In this document: positions 48,554 to 59,770 of the stretch, piece by piece
How positions within the stretch are numbered: the first letter of the stretch is position 1
Layout of the letters: each line of letters opens with the position of its first letter
Assembly (NCBI GenBank): GCA_905250075.1
Contig: CAJNOP010000356.1
Location: 62,001 to 126,000 of the forward strand
Direction of reading: 5' to 3'
Length of the DNA: 64,000 nucleotides
Origin: Rotaria sp. Silwood1
Lineage: Eukaryota; Rotifera; Eurotatoria; Philodinida; Philodinidae
Program-made: the position numbers and the translations under genes
The notes under the pieces: generated by a model
Told to the model about the DNA's origin: nothing
Seen by the model: only the letters and a program-made list of their open reading frames with translations
Database searches by the model: none

Positions 48554-48674
48554 GTATGTGAGCAAACTGGCAACCTTGGTAGACATGTCAATATGCGTGT
48601 TTTATTGCCCTCGAGAACTAATAACAAGCATGGCAGTATAAGTAAAAGAGTATTTAGTTTCACGTTGCTCAATC

Positions 48675-48728
48675 TTGGGTATGGATGTGGGCGACTAAAA
48701 GACTAATACACTCACACCCATGCACCCT
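48675..48728. repeat. Telomere-like palindrome (member 13)
   Basis: Left arm TGGGTATGGATGTGGGCG, core ACTAAAAGACTAAT, right arm ACACTCACACCCATGCACCC. Confidence 0.65.
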
Positions 48729-49269
48729 AAGTTTTATAGCGAATCAATAAAAAAATAAAATACGTTGTCATCAGTTTTTCTAATTATTGCTTGATTTTGC
48801 ATTAAAAAAAATCTTTGTTATGATCAAGTAAAACGCGTGTTTGTGTACTTAAGTAATCGAAAGGCTGCTACGCATACCTGTTAACATAATGATTTAATAT
48901 AAATCTATTTTTTTGTTCGCTAAAATTTCTAATGTAATCGTTTTCTCATGATATGACTTAACAAATAAAAAAATAATTTATTATTGTTGACATAGTCATA
49001 TTATAAAAACTCTGTATTTTACAGAATATGAAAGACAATTCATCATCTTTTATCGTATTATTGACAAAACAGGTAGATTAACCAACCGACTACGCAGTTA
49101 ATGTTTTCTGTTTGTCATTGGTAATATACAACATTCGTTTTCGTTAGTGACGTTTCTTATTCATCAGCTGATTGTTCACAACGATTATGGTTTATAATAA
49201 AGCTCGAAGAAGAATAGTTAGTTATATAGTTTGATCTTTTTCAATAGAAGAAGCTTTTGATTTGATTCG
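48729..49269. other. Upstream region of the gene at 49270
   Basis: AT-rich. A T-rich stretch ending in AG at 49246-49247 lies 23 nt before the ATG. Confidence 0.4.
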
Positions 49270-49839
49270 ATGGCAAAACGTTACACAAAATTACAGGTAA
49301 TGTTCTAGTTGAAAAATATTTATTGTGAATATTTAAATAAATAAAAACTCAACAATGAATGTTTTTCCCTTATCATATATTCTCTTTAAATATATACATT
49401 TACAAAAAAATTTAGAGTCATCCACTTCACTACCATTTTATTAAGATAGAGAATAACAACATTTGATTGTTCTGATTAATAAAGCAAAGATCTTTAGTTC
49501 ATTTTTATTATGTTTTTGCAGAAGACACTTACAACCTATGAAGATTGGCCTAAAGCAATGGTAACAAAACAAACGTATAGCGAATGTGCATTCATTCTTC
49601 GTGGCACAGATAGAGGAAGACCAGCATGGCATTGTATTCTTGTTCCTGCTAGCCAAATTGCTGATCTAAATGCTCATCCACAAAATACAACGGCCGATAT
49701 CACAAAATTTGGTAGTATAATTCAATATCTTAATAATCGAGATCAAATTATACTGACATCTGGATGGGGAATAGATCCACCCAGAATGATTCAAGAATGG
49801 ATAGAAGAACATTATAGTAAGAAAAGGCCAATTTTATAA
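49270..49839 (+). CDS. Small conserved-looking protein of unknown function (114 aa)
   Basis: Two exons: 49270-49296 (MAKRYTKLQ) and 49522-49839, joined in phase with GTAATG...TTTTTGCAG borders. The product has a globular composition with several Trp (DWPKAMV, PAWHCIL, GWGIDPPRMIQEWI) and Cys, balanced codons and no signal peptide or membrane segment. I recognise no family, but it does not look like chance. AATAAA at 49892 gives a compact transcript. The ATG is preceded by an AG acceptor-like site at 49246-49247. Confidence 0.75.
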
Positions 49840-50099
49840 ATTTATTTTTCTGCTGAACTGAATTAAATAATCAACAAGAAAAAGAATCGATAATAAAAGT
49901 TTTCTATATTCATTAGTTTTTCACTAGTCAGTAAAACTTTATCTGAAGTGTAGAAGCCGTTAATTCGTTACGCCTTCTAAACTTCTTCGTCAATTATTCA
50001 ACTATGAAAAATTATAACAAGAATATTCGATTTTCTAACTATTTCGTAACACCCATATGTAGTAGTAATTTCTGAATTCATCATCCATGTTTTACCAAT

Positions 50100-50610
50100 C
50101 AGCTATGTATCTAAGCAAAGCATCCACACCTCAATCTTCTCAGTATTCGAAAAAGGACTCTCGAGCATTATACATAGGCTTTCCAAGGGCTCCCCAGAAG
50201 CTCATAAGTGTGTCACAGGAGATCTCCGATGGATATCTCAATGTTATTCACAGCCTCACTTGGGGTTTCCACGAACTCTTAGTTGATATCCACACATTCA
50301 TTGAAGATTTTGAACAAATTCTTATCCAATATTCAGATGATTCTAAGAGAATTTCTAGGAGACTCTTTGAAGCTTCTATAGGTCGTCAGAAAACTCTATG
50401 GAATCTCCAAAGTGTCTATTAGAATCTCAAATAATGCATAGCTAACCTCTAGAGATCGTTCAGAGGTCTATAATCGGTCTACTGAGGAATTCTTGGTGAT
50501 TCCTTCTCGACTCCTTGTATATCCCCTACGAATATCTCAAAGGTTCTCCTACGACTGTCTTGAGATTCCCTGTAAATCGCCACAGGATTCCTTTAAGATC
50601 ACTAGATAAA
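50100..50610. repeat. Degenerate GATTCC/AGACTC minisatellite
   Basis: Words such as GGAATCTCCAAAG, AGGAGACTCTTTGAAG, GGTGATTCCTTCTCGACTCC, GAGATTCCC and CAGGATTCC recur every ~25-35 bp. It resembles 14150-14345. The 111-codon frame starting at 50087 lies on this repeat and is rejected as a gene. Confidence 0.45.
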
Positions 50611-50967
50611 AATTTGGATATTTCAAGTTGAATAGTCGAACAACTTTTCGAGTTCTGCATGCATGAGCTTTATAATTTTCAAAGATTTATTATTTGGATG
50701 ATGAAGTGTTTTACCAATATTTTGATTAAGTAGTCAACGTCTTAACATGAACTTGTAAAAGTATAGCTGTTATAGTCACTACTAGTATAACTAAAACATC
50801 TTTCTTAACTTCAAAATTGCATACATGCAAACAAAGACAATGAAAAAAGTAGAAAACTAATATCAAATATTCTAATAAATAAAATGAAATCATGAAAAAG
50901 TTTAAACCATGGAAAACGATTTATGAGTTCTACAATCAGAATTTTTTTAAAGTGAACAGTTGAATAA

Positions 50968-52324
50968 ATGATCAGACATTTTTTCGTTTTCAAATCATTT
51001 TTTCATGTACGTATAGGTGCTGCTATTGATAGAAACATCGATTTCTTGTACAAAAATGATGACATTCGACTGTGTACAATGCAGCGCGCCATACCACAAC
51101 AGAAAATAGGTGTTTATTTTAATTATTTAACGCAACACCGTTTCCATTATATTAAACTAACTGACACTTTACCATCAAGTTTAGCTCGCCGAGCAGGACT
51201 AAAAGACTATGATCGAATCATCTCTTTTAACGGTGTCAATGTCGAGAGTGATACTCATGATCAACTCACGCACCGTTTTCATACTGAAAGACATCTTCCA
51301 GTTCAAATGCTTGTCTGTAGTCCAGCCACATATGCACACTATAAAGAAAATAACAAACTTTTTCATAATGATCTTCCAATTATTCAACGTTTAAAACCTG
51401 TCTATGCAACAACAAGTAAATAACATACATTTAATTATCACTTTGTAGTTTAGTTATTATTATTGTAATTATCCATTTAATTGTAGCGTCAGATTTCAAT
51501 ACAGATACGCCAGCAGTTTCTATTAGTAATGAAATATTTTGTGCTATTCATTGGGAAAATAATAGCATTGTTTCTACGGTACCTCAGTCTGCGATTTTCA
51601 AATCACCTGAATTTACTAATGTAAATGATATCTGTTTTATCGAAGCAGAAGGACAATATCGAAAAGGACAAATTATTTTTATAGGTATATTGTTATTAAA
51701 CATGAAGATTATTTAAAAAGAATTTCATTTATTTTTAGGTTCGCGAAGAGATTGTGAAAAGTTGAAGACATCTTCGATTGTATCAGGAATCAGTATCGCT
51801 TTCAGTATGGTAACGGATTCGTTTCTGAGAAAAAGACAAAATACTTTAGATTCAACTGCAAATCCAAAGCTTGGCACTACATATGATAAGTCTGTACCAG
51901 TCTTCGATACGAACACTACATTATCTTCACAACAATCACCTCAGGTATAAGCTATTTAAATGAGTGGATTATTTGTCAATGATTGTATGAATTCATAATA
52001 AAATTCAACTATACAATCACAGAAGATAAAAAATGAAAGTTGAATTTTATAGTTTTTATAATTGAATGCTCGAACACAAGATATTCTGAGAAAAAAGATT
52101 AACTTTTTTTTTAGATGCTGGAAACAGATAAAATACAAGCTCAAATTATTATAAAGAATGCAAATGATGATACCATATTGAGGCAAAGTATTGATGCTGT
52201 TCAGTACATTCAAGACCGTAAGTTACAACTTAATATAATAATCCACAAAAAAACTAAAATCTTTAAATCACCAATCATAAAAATATCTTCAACCGATAAA
52301 CTGCATTCATTTTTTTCATCATGA
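50968..52324 (+). CDS. PDZ-domain protein (NHERF-like PDZ), multi-exon
   Basis: Exons 50968-51415, 51487-51684, 51739-51944 and 52115-52217 (or on to the stop at 52324) keep phase. Residues ~30-120 form a PDZ domain: RLCTMQR, GVYFNYL as the carboxylate loop (a variant of GLGF), and YDRIISFNGVNVESDTHDQL, which resembles NHERF/PDZK1 PDZ domains that bind transporter and receptor tails. A second block (FCAIHWENNSIVSTVP, GQYRKGQIIFIGSRRDCEKL) resembles the module next to BEN domains in other proteins. The start is uncertain: ATG 50968 gives an odd N-terminus, and an acceptor-like GTATAG at 51011-51016 suggests an upstream first exon not found. The last exon could read to 52324 or splice at 52217 to 52853 (see F-box entry). 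Confidence 0.7.
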
Positions 52325-52821
52325 AGCATACTCTTAAATGGAGATACTATCTAACATCATTCTTAAAATAGTGTTCTGCACAGGGACAGTTTTTGTAACC
52401 GAATCCGAATTATTGTACACAGTCCCCGAACGGAACTAATCGACACCCGGCCGATACTTTTCTGCTTCTATTATTTCATTATATGGTTCATAATAATTAG
52501 TAGACGAATTTTCATTAAAAAGGAATTTTTTAGACCGCTATGCTTTTATATATACAGCAGTTTGAAACAATAAAAATATCGATAAATGTTACGATATCAT
52601 AAACCGTCTATTTGCGTTCGAATATGAGACTATACGCCGTACCTGAACAGATTCGACAAGTTGCATGACACTATACTAAAACAGTATTGAGTATTATAAG
52701 ACTCAAATACTATGACAATTTCACCCCAAAAATGGTTTCTTATTCATTAGAATTGATCAAAATGATTTGTTTATAAACAATGAAGATTTCAAAACATAAT
52801 AATCTATTGTCCTACTAAAGA
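52325..52821. other. Spacer or long intron, nothing recognised
   Basis: 52378-52460 is less AT-rich than its surroundings (CACACCCGGCC-like words), perhaps an old element. No frame seen. Confidence 0.35.
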
Positions 52822-52852
52822 TTGAATTTCATTTCTTTTTTACATCTTTTAG

Positions 52853-53787
52853 GTACATATACTAAACTTGAAGAACTCCCAAATGAATTATTTTACTATT
52901 TATTCAGTTTCATCGACATTCTTCACTTATATAGTGCTTTTTGGGGACTCAATTCACGATTGAACAGTATTTTCGGATCATGTCAAAATCTACCTCTAAA
53001 TGTCGATGATAAAATTGATCCAGTATTGATGAAATTCTATGCACCTTATGTAAATCGTTTGATAATTCGCACATTGATTAACTATGATTTTAATGAATTT
53101 CACAATTTACATACATTGATATTATGTGTTGAAAACTCACAGCATCTTCCACAAATTCAACCTAATATCATGCCCAATCTGATGCGCCTATCTTTTTTCT
53201 TAGGATCTAATTTTACACCGCCAAAACAATTAATTTGTGATATATTCTCTAATAGATTTCCATCTCTTCGTCACGTTAATTTGGGCTGCATAGACGAGTC
53301 CACGTGTGAATCATGGACTAAATCACCTTCTCTTCAATTTCTGTCAATTCTTTCTTGTAAACCAATGTCTTTTCTAGCCATTCTTGCCTCATGTCCCAAT
53401 CTTTATCATCTTCAAGTACATATTTCGTATAAAAATAATAATATTGTCACATTGTTCCCACCATTTAATCATCCACTTCAACGATTGACTCTTTGGAGTG
53501 ATAATACCGAACTAACTGTTAATGATATCGATAATTTTCTTACTAATACACCCAATATTAAATACTTGTATTTACAAACCATATATCCTATGCAGTTTAT
53601 TGATTTAGTTCATGGTTTAGCCAATCGATTATATTATTTGTCTAAATTCGATTGCTATGTCAAAGAAATGTTGACCATTAATGATAGAAGCGGTAACTTA
53701 ACTAACATACACCAAATTCGATCGTGTTTCAATCGAATTCAATGCCTAGAAGAAGATGATAAATTTCGAATTTTTGCTACTGTATAG
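52853..53787 (+). CDS. F-box-like protein with leucine-rich C-terminal part
   Basis: The exon follows a good acceptor (TTTTAG at 52847-52852). It begins with an F-box-like motif, KLEELPNELFYYLFSFID followed by ILHLYSAFWGLNSRLN, then ~250 residues rich in Leu and Pro with LRR-like periodicity (LMRLSFFLGSNF, LQFLSILSCK, LQRLTLWSDN). F-box proteins link substrates to SCF ubiquitin ligases through Skp1. Many bdelloid proteins share this layout. No ATG lies at the exon start (the ATG at 52822 is within the likely intron), so a first exon is missing. The phase (1) matches the donor at 52218 of the PDZ gene, so either a fusion or a short unseen exon is possible. Confidence 0.7.
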
Positions 53788-53969
53788 ATTTTTAACAAGT
53801 TGTCAGAATATATTAATAAGATTACTTTTGATACTTTACAATAATCGTTTCAATGATATTTGCCATTCATCTGGCAGGGCATTTTATCAAACTTTCTTTT
53901 TTTCTTATTCAAATAAATGATTCTGATTTATCAATTATTTATTCTTTTATTCATAAAGAAATTCAACTT
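53788..53969. other. 3' region of the F-box-like gene
   Basis: AATAAA at about 53911. Otherwise AT-rich and featureless. Confidence 0.4.
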
Positions 53970-54036
53970 GTGTATGGATGCAATTGAAGAGAGGATTATA
54001 TCAAGTAAACGTAACTACACACACACATCCTCTCTT
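53970..54036. repeat. Telomere-like palindrome (member 14)
   Basis: TGTGTATGGATGCAATTGAAG with AGAGGAT, later ACTACACACACACATCC and TCTCTT. GAAGAGAGGAT pairs with ATCCTCTCTT, so core and arms are arranged differently from the other copies. Confidence 0.5.
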
Positions 54037-54242
54037 ATTAAATAAACATTCCTTTTACTTCTCTTGGCTTGATCTGCATAAAAGACATATACGTATTCAA
54101 TCAAATGGAAGTAAAAATGACCCTACACCACTTATACTCCGATTTGTCATTTTGAATATGTCACTATTAATTAGCTTTATTGAAATATTTTCTGAATTAA
54201 TTTTATATCTAACATCATTATAAATAAACTCATATATTCGAA

Positions 54243-54318
54243 GATGTGAATGTGATTGTCAGTACCAGTGTAGGTCTGGGCATTGATGAAAAGAAGAGAA
54301 ATCCACATCCATACTCTC
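54243..54318. repeat. Telomere-like palindrome (member 15)
   Basis: Left GATGTGAATGTGATTGTCAG and GTGTAGGTCTGGG, core GATGAAAAGAAGAGAA, right arm ATCCACATCCATACTCTC. 207 bp after member 14. Confidence 0.65.
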
Positions 54319-55505
54319 TTTTTTTAAATTAAATGAATTATGTACTCAACATCTTCTTTCTCTACGTAAAAATCATCCTAACGAATCGCAGCAACGGATT
54401 CATAATTGTTCACCGATATAGAAATTCTTGAAACGGTGATAAAGAGAAATAATATTAAAAAAATTAAATGTTGTTAAAATGCTCCTGTCGGTACAATACT
54501 AAGTTTTAACTCACACAACACTGATATTTGCGAATTTATTTACTAAAATTTCCCAGTTGTCGTCTTGATGTCTTTTAGGCCTAGAATGTGTTTTGTTGGT
54601 CTCTATTTTCGACTTATTGTCATGAGCTGGGACTTTAATACATTTAATGTAAATGTAGAAAACTATGTTGTGGAGCTTATATCTGAAAATACCTGTAGTT
54701 GAAATAAAATATGAAATTTTAGGTTTCCTGATAGTATCAGACCTTCATATAAGACTTAATGAAGTTTTTGCTCGATTGTGATTAATTATTCCATATTTTA
54801 CTCAATTCATTTTAAAGGTAGATTCATTGAAGCATTTTTTTCTTCTACGTGAATATAGTTAGAGATATCTAAGCTATACATTTTGGGTTTGTCAAAAGAG
54901 AAGCTATACTGGTAAGCTTTTTAATACAATTTGTTTAATTTGATACAGCATTACAAGCATATGAATTCGTAGACATACCGTAGAATCTTACGAATAGCAC
55001 AAAATTATTAAGCACATGTCACTTCAAAATATTATTTTTAAAACATAGCTCTAGCAGATTCAGAAAATGACTAGATCATATTATCCGAAAAAGTACATCG
55101 TTGATACTTATCGGTTTTTTCGAAAAAAAAAACGTAAATGAATAAGTCGTGAAAATTGAACGTCCTTGTGGTGGAATATTTTTTGAGCCGAATTTTATAA
55201 TATTGTTAATGGACTCAACTATTTTTGAGATGGAGTCTAGTTGAAATTATAAACTCAGATTAAAAAAGATATGATTTAGATATCCAAATACTCTAGACTC
55301 AATAATAATATTCAATTACATTTTCGTTCAATAATGCCATACGCTGAATAAAAGGAAAAGATCTATAGCGGATGTTTAAAAAACATCTCGATTAGCTGAC
55401 AAAACAATTGTAATTATTGAATAAACGTGAATAAATATGAAGTGAATAAGCAGAAAAAAATGCCATCAGAAACAAATCTGATTGCCTCGCGAAATGCTTA
55501 TTCAT
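54319..55505. other. Intergenic, nothing recognised
   Basis: AT-rich; no supported feature. Confidence 0.4.
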
Positions 55506-55554
55506 GGGATGTGGGTGTAAGTGTAAGCCTTCTTTTCATCCTCACTCATACCTC
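55506..55554. repeat. Telomere-like palindrome (member 16)
   Basis: Left arm GGGATGTGGGTGTAAGTGTA, core GCCTTCTTTTCATC (reverse of GATGAAAAGAAGGC), right arm CTCACTCATACCTC. Confidence 0.7.
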
Positions 55555-57248
55555 AGTGGTTTTTGCTTTTAAATAGCAAATCAAAGCATCGGATCATTTT
55601 GGTATCATTAATTTCTACTTCTCTGACCTTCTTAAAATTACATTCATCAAACTCAGATTGAAATTCACCAAGATCTAAACGAATTAGAACGCATAAAAAA
55701 ACTTAACGTTTGTATCACTCAACAGATACATGCTGCAAAAATGTGTGCACACTACGTTTTAAGCTGACAATAATATTCCTTCAGTTAACGAACTTCATTT
55801 TTTGTAGTTTTCGAATCGATCACTCTTTTGTTTGAATTGTTTCATTGTTGACGATACTTTCGACGAATTTGAGCATTGGTACATCGTTTAAATAGATAAT
55901 GCTTCGTTTTGAGTAGAAAAATGCGTTTCTTGTTTATTTGAAGACGCCGACAATGTCATACTAGCGCGCAAGACTTGCGTGCGATATAAAAGACAGATGT
56001 CATCATATTTATGTCTATCTTTATCATGGAACGAAAAAAAACTGGAATATTCGTCGAGTCATCAGTTTTCACGGATCTTGCTTGAAAGATAATGATAACA
56101 ATACCCCTATCACGTCACAAGAAAAGTATATAGATGGGCAACGTAGCATCAAACGAAAAGCTACAACAAGAAAGAGAGCTTCTTTTAATTTTCATCTTAT
56201 AGTGCTCGAAGGAAGTAACTGCTAAAATTATGGTCCAATAAAGCATAATAGACGACTTGATATCTCTTAAGGTAATAACATTGCAACAAAATATGACTTG
56301 GATGTATTTTCACATAGCAATCTTTTGAGAAGACAATGCATTTCTTAATTAAAACTAAACCCATTTGATAAGTTGTAGTATGTTATGAAATGAGTCCATA
56401 ACGAATTCTTCTTCTCGATCTTCGCTTCTGATGCATTAAAAATTTTCGGTATTTTCCAGCTGTGTCTAAGATTGACCTAGTCTTTGACTGGAAACTACTG
56501 TGGAGTAGAGATGTCCCAAAACGGAGTACAGTAGAAAATAGAGCATTCTACGGCTCATTTTGCTTACTGAAACTTTCAACTTGGTAAAGTTTCTGCATTC
56601 TAAAAACATCCTTTTCATAGCAAAGTTCTTTTAAGTTCGACAAGGGGCTGCAGTACATAAAATGGTGCTTCATGCGAATACACTCTTGACATATTTGCTA
56701 AGAACTCTTACTAAGATTCTTAGGACGAAAAAATGTTCCGCATTAAAAATATAAAGCCATTGAAGTACAATACCGACACTTCAGAGTATAACGCAACTCC
56801 TATAAGGTTTCATTTTAAACATGAATGGTTTGGTATTTTTGACATCGAGCACTTTTTAGTCCAGCAGATCTCAAAAACGTTTTGTATTAAAGGTTTCGAG
56901 AGTGTAGCGACGCCAAAAACCAATGCAGGTTTTACAGCTCATGCCGAAGTTAAGAAAGCTTCTGTATAAAAGCTATTTTTGTTCAACCAATGTGATGCAA
57001 TGATTTACAGCAGCTGTGATTAAACACAATACTGCATCTGTAGGGTACGTATCTAATTATGATGTTAGAGTAAGTGAAACAAAGTCTAAAACCTAGACTC
57101 ACATCGGCGCCCAGATTCATACGAGACCTACACGAACACTCGAGAATTTTCTTGTGTAAAATCGGTGTCGAAAAAGAATTCTTGATTCTCTCTGTTTTCA
57201 ATCGTTACAATTCGTTTTTCTTTCAGATCGACTGCAGACACTTGACTT
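55555..57248. other. Intergenic, about 1.7 kb
   Basis: No convincing gene. A 78-codon plus frame at 56733-56969 is slightly coding-like but has no motif. A T-rich tract ending in AG at 57225-57226 lies 22 nt before the next ATG. Confidence 0.45.
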
Positions 57249-58733
57249 ATGAATACTGACAATATCATTACTCATATTCCATTTGAAACACGTGTTCATC
57301 AACAATGTATTCGTCTTTCCAATCTTCCACTATTGTCATCGATAGTCAAAACAGTGCAAAACGAGAAGCCACTGGAAAACTATACAATATGGAATATACA
57401 ACATGAACTAGGAGACGTGACTGCACAAATTGAAGCTCTTTTGGTTCTAGGTGCACCACCTTCGAATCTATATTTTCTTCCACCACCGTACACGCATCAC
57501 AAAAGCTTTGAACGATTCGTTATTGAGCATTTCCAAGTTCCAGAGGAAAACTTCTTTCACGCAGCACCGTACTGTTTAAGCTATAACTACGAAAAGTATC
57601 GTTTGGCACAGGTTTTATTTGAATTAAATCGATTGATAACGATGGAACTCACAAAAAAGAAAGTGACACCCATGAAGTTACTTGTGTTAGATAGTGGAGC
57701 CTGTTTTTCTGAAGCATTGGCTAATCTCTATGAGATTGATGACGGTCGATTAGATCCACATCAACTTGTTGAAAATCTTCCAGCAACATTGAAAATTGAG
57801 AGATCTGATGCATCATTGCTTCTATCACACTTGGAATCGATCGAAATTCGTCTGGTCGAACAAACGTCACGTGGTCTCTTCAAGTATATTGAGCAGCCGA
57901 GTATTGAAAAAGCTCTAAATCGAATTGGAACATCGATCGTTGACGTGGCTTCCAGTGAGCCCAAACGACGACTAGAACCATTGTTGATTGCGGAGGCTTG
58001 TCTAAATATGTTATCGTATTTGTTTTACGATGCTCCGAAGTCTCTGCGAATTCCAAAGCCATCACAATCACAAAAATGTCTATTACTTGGCTATGGTGCT
58101 ATTGGACAAGCGATTAGTCATGCTTTAATGCGTGGTGGTGACTTGAACATATTTTCTAAAGGTTCAGTCAAAGTTTGGGATCAAGATGCTTCTAGACGTC
58201 AATTAGCACAAGACGAGGGTTTGGAAATATTCGATAATTGGGATAGCAATGAAGAATTTGATTATGTGATTGGTTGTACGGGCCGTTGCTCATTACCCAT
58301 GTCGTCTTTCTCTGTACTACGCAATAATGCTCACTTGATAAGCGTCTCATCGGGAGCCATCGAATTTCCATTTTACGAGATGGTTCAACGTGCATTATGC
58401 GACACTGAAATCGGCCTATCCAGTGCCCAAATCGATGAACTCACAAGTGAAGATATCCATCGTAATATTGAATTCCGCATTGACAATCGACGAAAGCTGA
58501 CTGTCGTCAACGGTGGAATGCCCATAACATTTGTAGGAATTCTAAATCCTATATTGCCGGAAAAATTCGACGTCACTCTAAGCTGTATGATATCAGCAAG
58601 TGTTCAAGCTGTGCGTGCAAGTCAGCAAATGAATGATCAACATCGAATTATACCGCTTGACTCAACATATTCGGCCTTGATATGTGATTGGTTTAAGCCT
58701 AAAGTCGAAAAACACTCTGATACGACTGGATGA
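57249..58733 (+). CDS. Adenosylhomocysteinase-like NAD-binding protein (494 aa), intronless
   Basis: Single frame, less AT-rich than its surroundings. The second half holds a Rossmann fold with GYGAIGQAI at 281-289, an acidic residue at the end of the next strand (VKVWDQDA) and VIGCTGRCS further on, in the order of the S-adenosylhomocysteine hydrolase NAD domain (GYGDVGKG in typical enzymes). VEQTSRGLFKY at 203-213 matches the E-E-T-T-T-G-V stretch before that domain. The N-terminal part is divergent and catalytic residues of true SAHH are not obviously kept, so activity on SAH is uncertain. It is a soluble, cytosolic-type protein. Lack of introns and the distant relationship suggest horizontal acquisition, which is common in bdelloids, but this is inference. 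The upstream AG at 57225-57226 supports the start. Confidence 0.8.
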   Translation: MNTDNIITHIPFETRVHQQCIRLSNLPLLSSIVKTVQNEKPLENYTIWNIQHELGDVTAQIEALLVLGAPPSNLYFLPPPYTHHKSFERFVIEHFQVPEENFFHAAPYCLSYNYEKYRLAQVLFELNRLITMELTKKKVTPMKLLVLDSGACFSEALANLYEIDDGRLDPHQLVENLPATLKIERSDASLLLSHLESIEIRLVEQTSRGLFKYIEQPSIEKALNRIGTSIVDVASSEPKRRLEPLLIAEACLNMLSYLFYDAPKSLRIPKPSQSQKCLLLGYGAIGQAISHALMRGGDLNIFSKGSVKVWDQDASRRQLAQDEGLEIFDNWDSNEEFDYVIGCTGRCSLPMSSFSVLRNNAHLISVSSGAIEFPFYEMVQRALCDTEIGLSSAQIDELTSEDIHRNIEFRIDNRRKLTVVNGGMPITFVGILNPILPEKFDVTLSCMISASVQAVRASQQMNDQHRIIPLDSTYSALICDWFKPKVEKHSDTTG

Positions 58734-59038
58734 ATCACAGTGATTGTTACACTTCTATTCTGCATATATCTCAATACAGAGAAGGAATAGAATATTGATT
58801 TCTCTAGAAACTTCCAAAGAAAGAAATTCTTGTAATTTTGTTATGACGAATTTTTCGATGACTAAAAGTGCTGATTTGCGTGATGTTGCTATTTATTATA
58901 AGAAAATAAGGGAAAACTTCAGAAATCATTACGCTTTTAATGAACACGCAGAGACAAGCATGTCAAATCAAATATTTTGATTTCGATGTTTTGATTCTTT
59001 ACAAAAATCAAATATAGATTTCATTGCTAGGTCCCAGC
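58734..59038. other. 3' region of the adenosylhomocysteinase-like gene
   Basis: No feature beyond a 78-codon frame (58744-58980) without gene character. Confidence 0.4.
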
Positions 59039-59096
59039 GTGTGAATATGAGTGTACATGAAGAGAAGATGTTCATTTACACTCAAATTCATACTCT
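59039..59096. repeat. Telomere-like palindrome (member 17)
   Basis: Left arm GTGTGAATATGAGTGTACAT, core GAAGAGAAGATGTTC, right arm ATTTACACTCAAATTCATAC. The arms pair closely although G-rich units have decayed. Confidence 0.75.
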
Positions 59097-59361
59097 ATTC
59101 CACAAGAAAAGGGTCATTGACCCAACACTTGATTGTTAAACTCTAAACTTTGAATTTTTTCATTGATGAGGAAACGTCCTTCATTGTTCAGTCGCTTTGT
59201 CCTTAAGACTATTTCCATTCAATTGGTCTTGATGAATGATGAAAACGTCTATTTTGCTTTATTATTGCGATCTTTTCTTGTTGATTTATGGATCCAGAAT
59301 ATATTTAGAATTTAGATGATTATATTTTTAGCTGAAATTTTGCTCATAGATAGAGATTCTA

Positions 59362-59427
59362 GAGTGTGAGTGGGTGTGGGTGTGGGTATGGTTTAAGAAA
59401 ATAACTATACCCACACTCACACCCTGC
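59362..59427. repeat. Telomere-like palindrome (member 18)
   Basis: Left arm GAGTGTGAGTGGGTGTGGGT then GTGGGTATGG, core TTAAGAAAATAAC, right arm TATACCCACACTCACACCC. One of the least decayed copies. Confidence 0.8.
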
Positions 59428-59511
59428 ATATGTTGTTGATTGATGGTATTTTGTTCTAATAAAATTATAAAAAATTGAAAAGCAAAAAATCGATTAAGAC
59501 TTTTGCACCAA

Positions 59512-59770
59512 CCCAATAGATACTGTGATGCAAGTAGGTCGTAGTGGCGATCACAATGTGACCCTTAATTGCGAAAAATTACCACATCGTAGTCCATAGT
59601 TAGGGAAAAAATAGCAGTTGCTCGTAACTAGAAAGTTTTCATCTTAAATGTGTGTAATTGCCTTGATACTTCAAAATTATGATTGAAATGGTTCACAGTT
59701 GCAATGTAATTACGTCCTCATTTTTCGAAATCAAGAGTTACAATGCGATCGCAGTCACTGTATATCTGGG
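59512..59770. mobile_element. 259-bp fold-back element (MITE candidate)
   Basis: The tips CCCAATAGATACTGTGA (59512-59528) and TCACTGTATATCTGGG (59755-59770) are inverted, and so are inner stretches such as GTGACCCTTAATTGCGAAAA and TTTTCGAAATCAAGAGTTAC, which lie in the same order. No coding capacity. The superfamily is not clear. Confidence 0.55.

Noticed and set aside
50087-50422. 111-codon plus-strand frame
   Set aside because: Lies on the degenerate GATTCC/AGACTC minisatellite; no domain.
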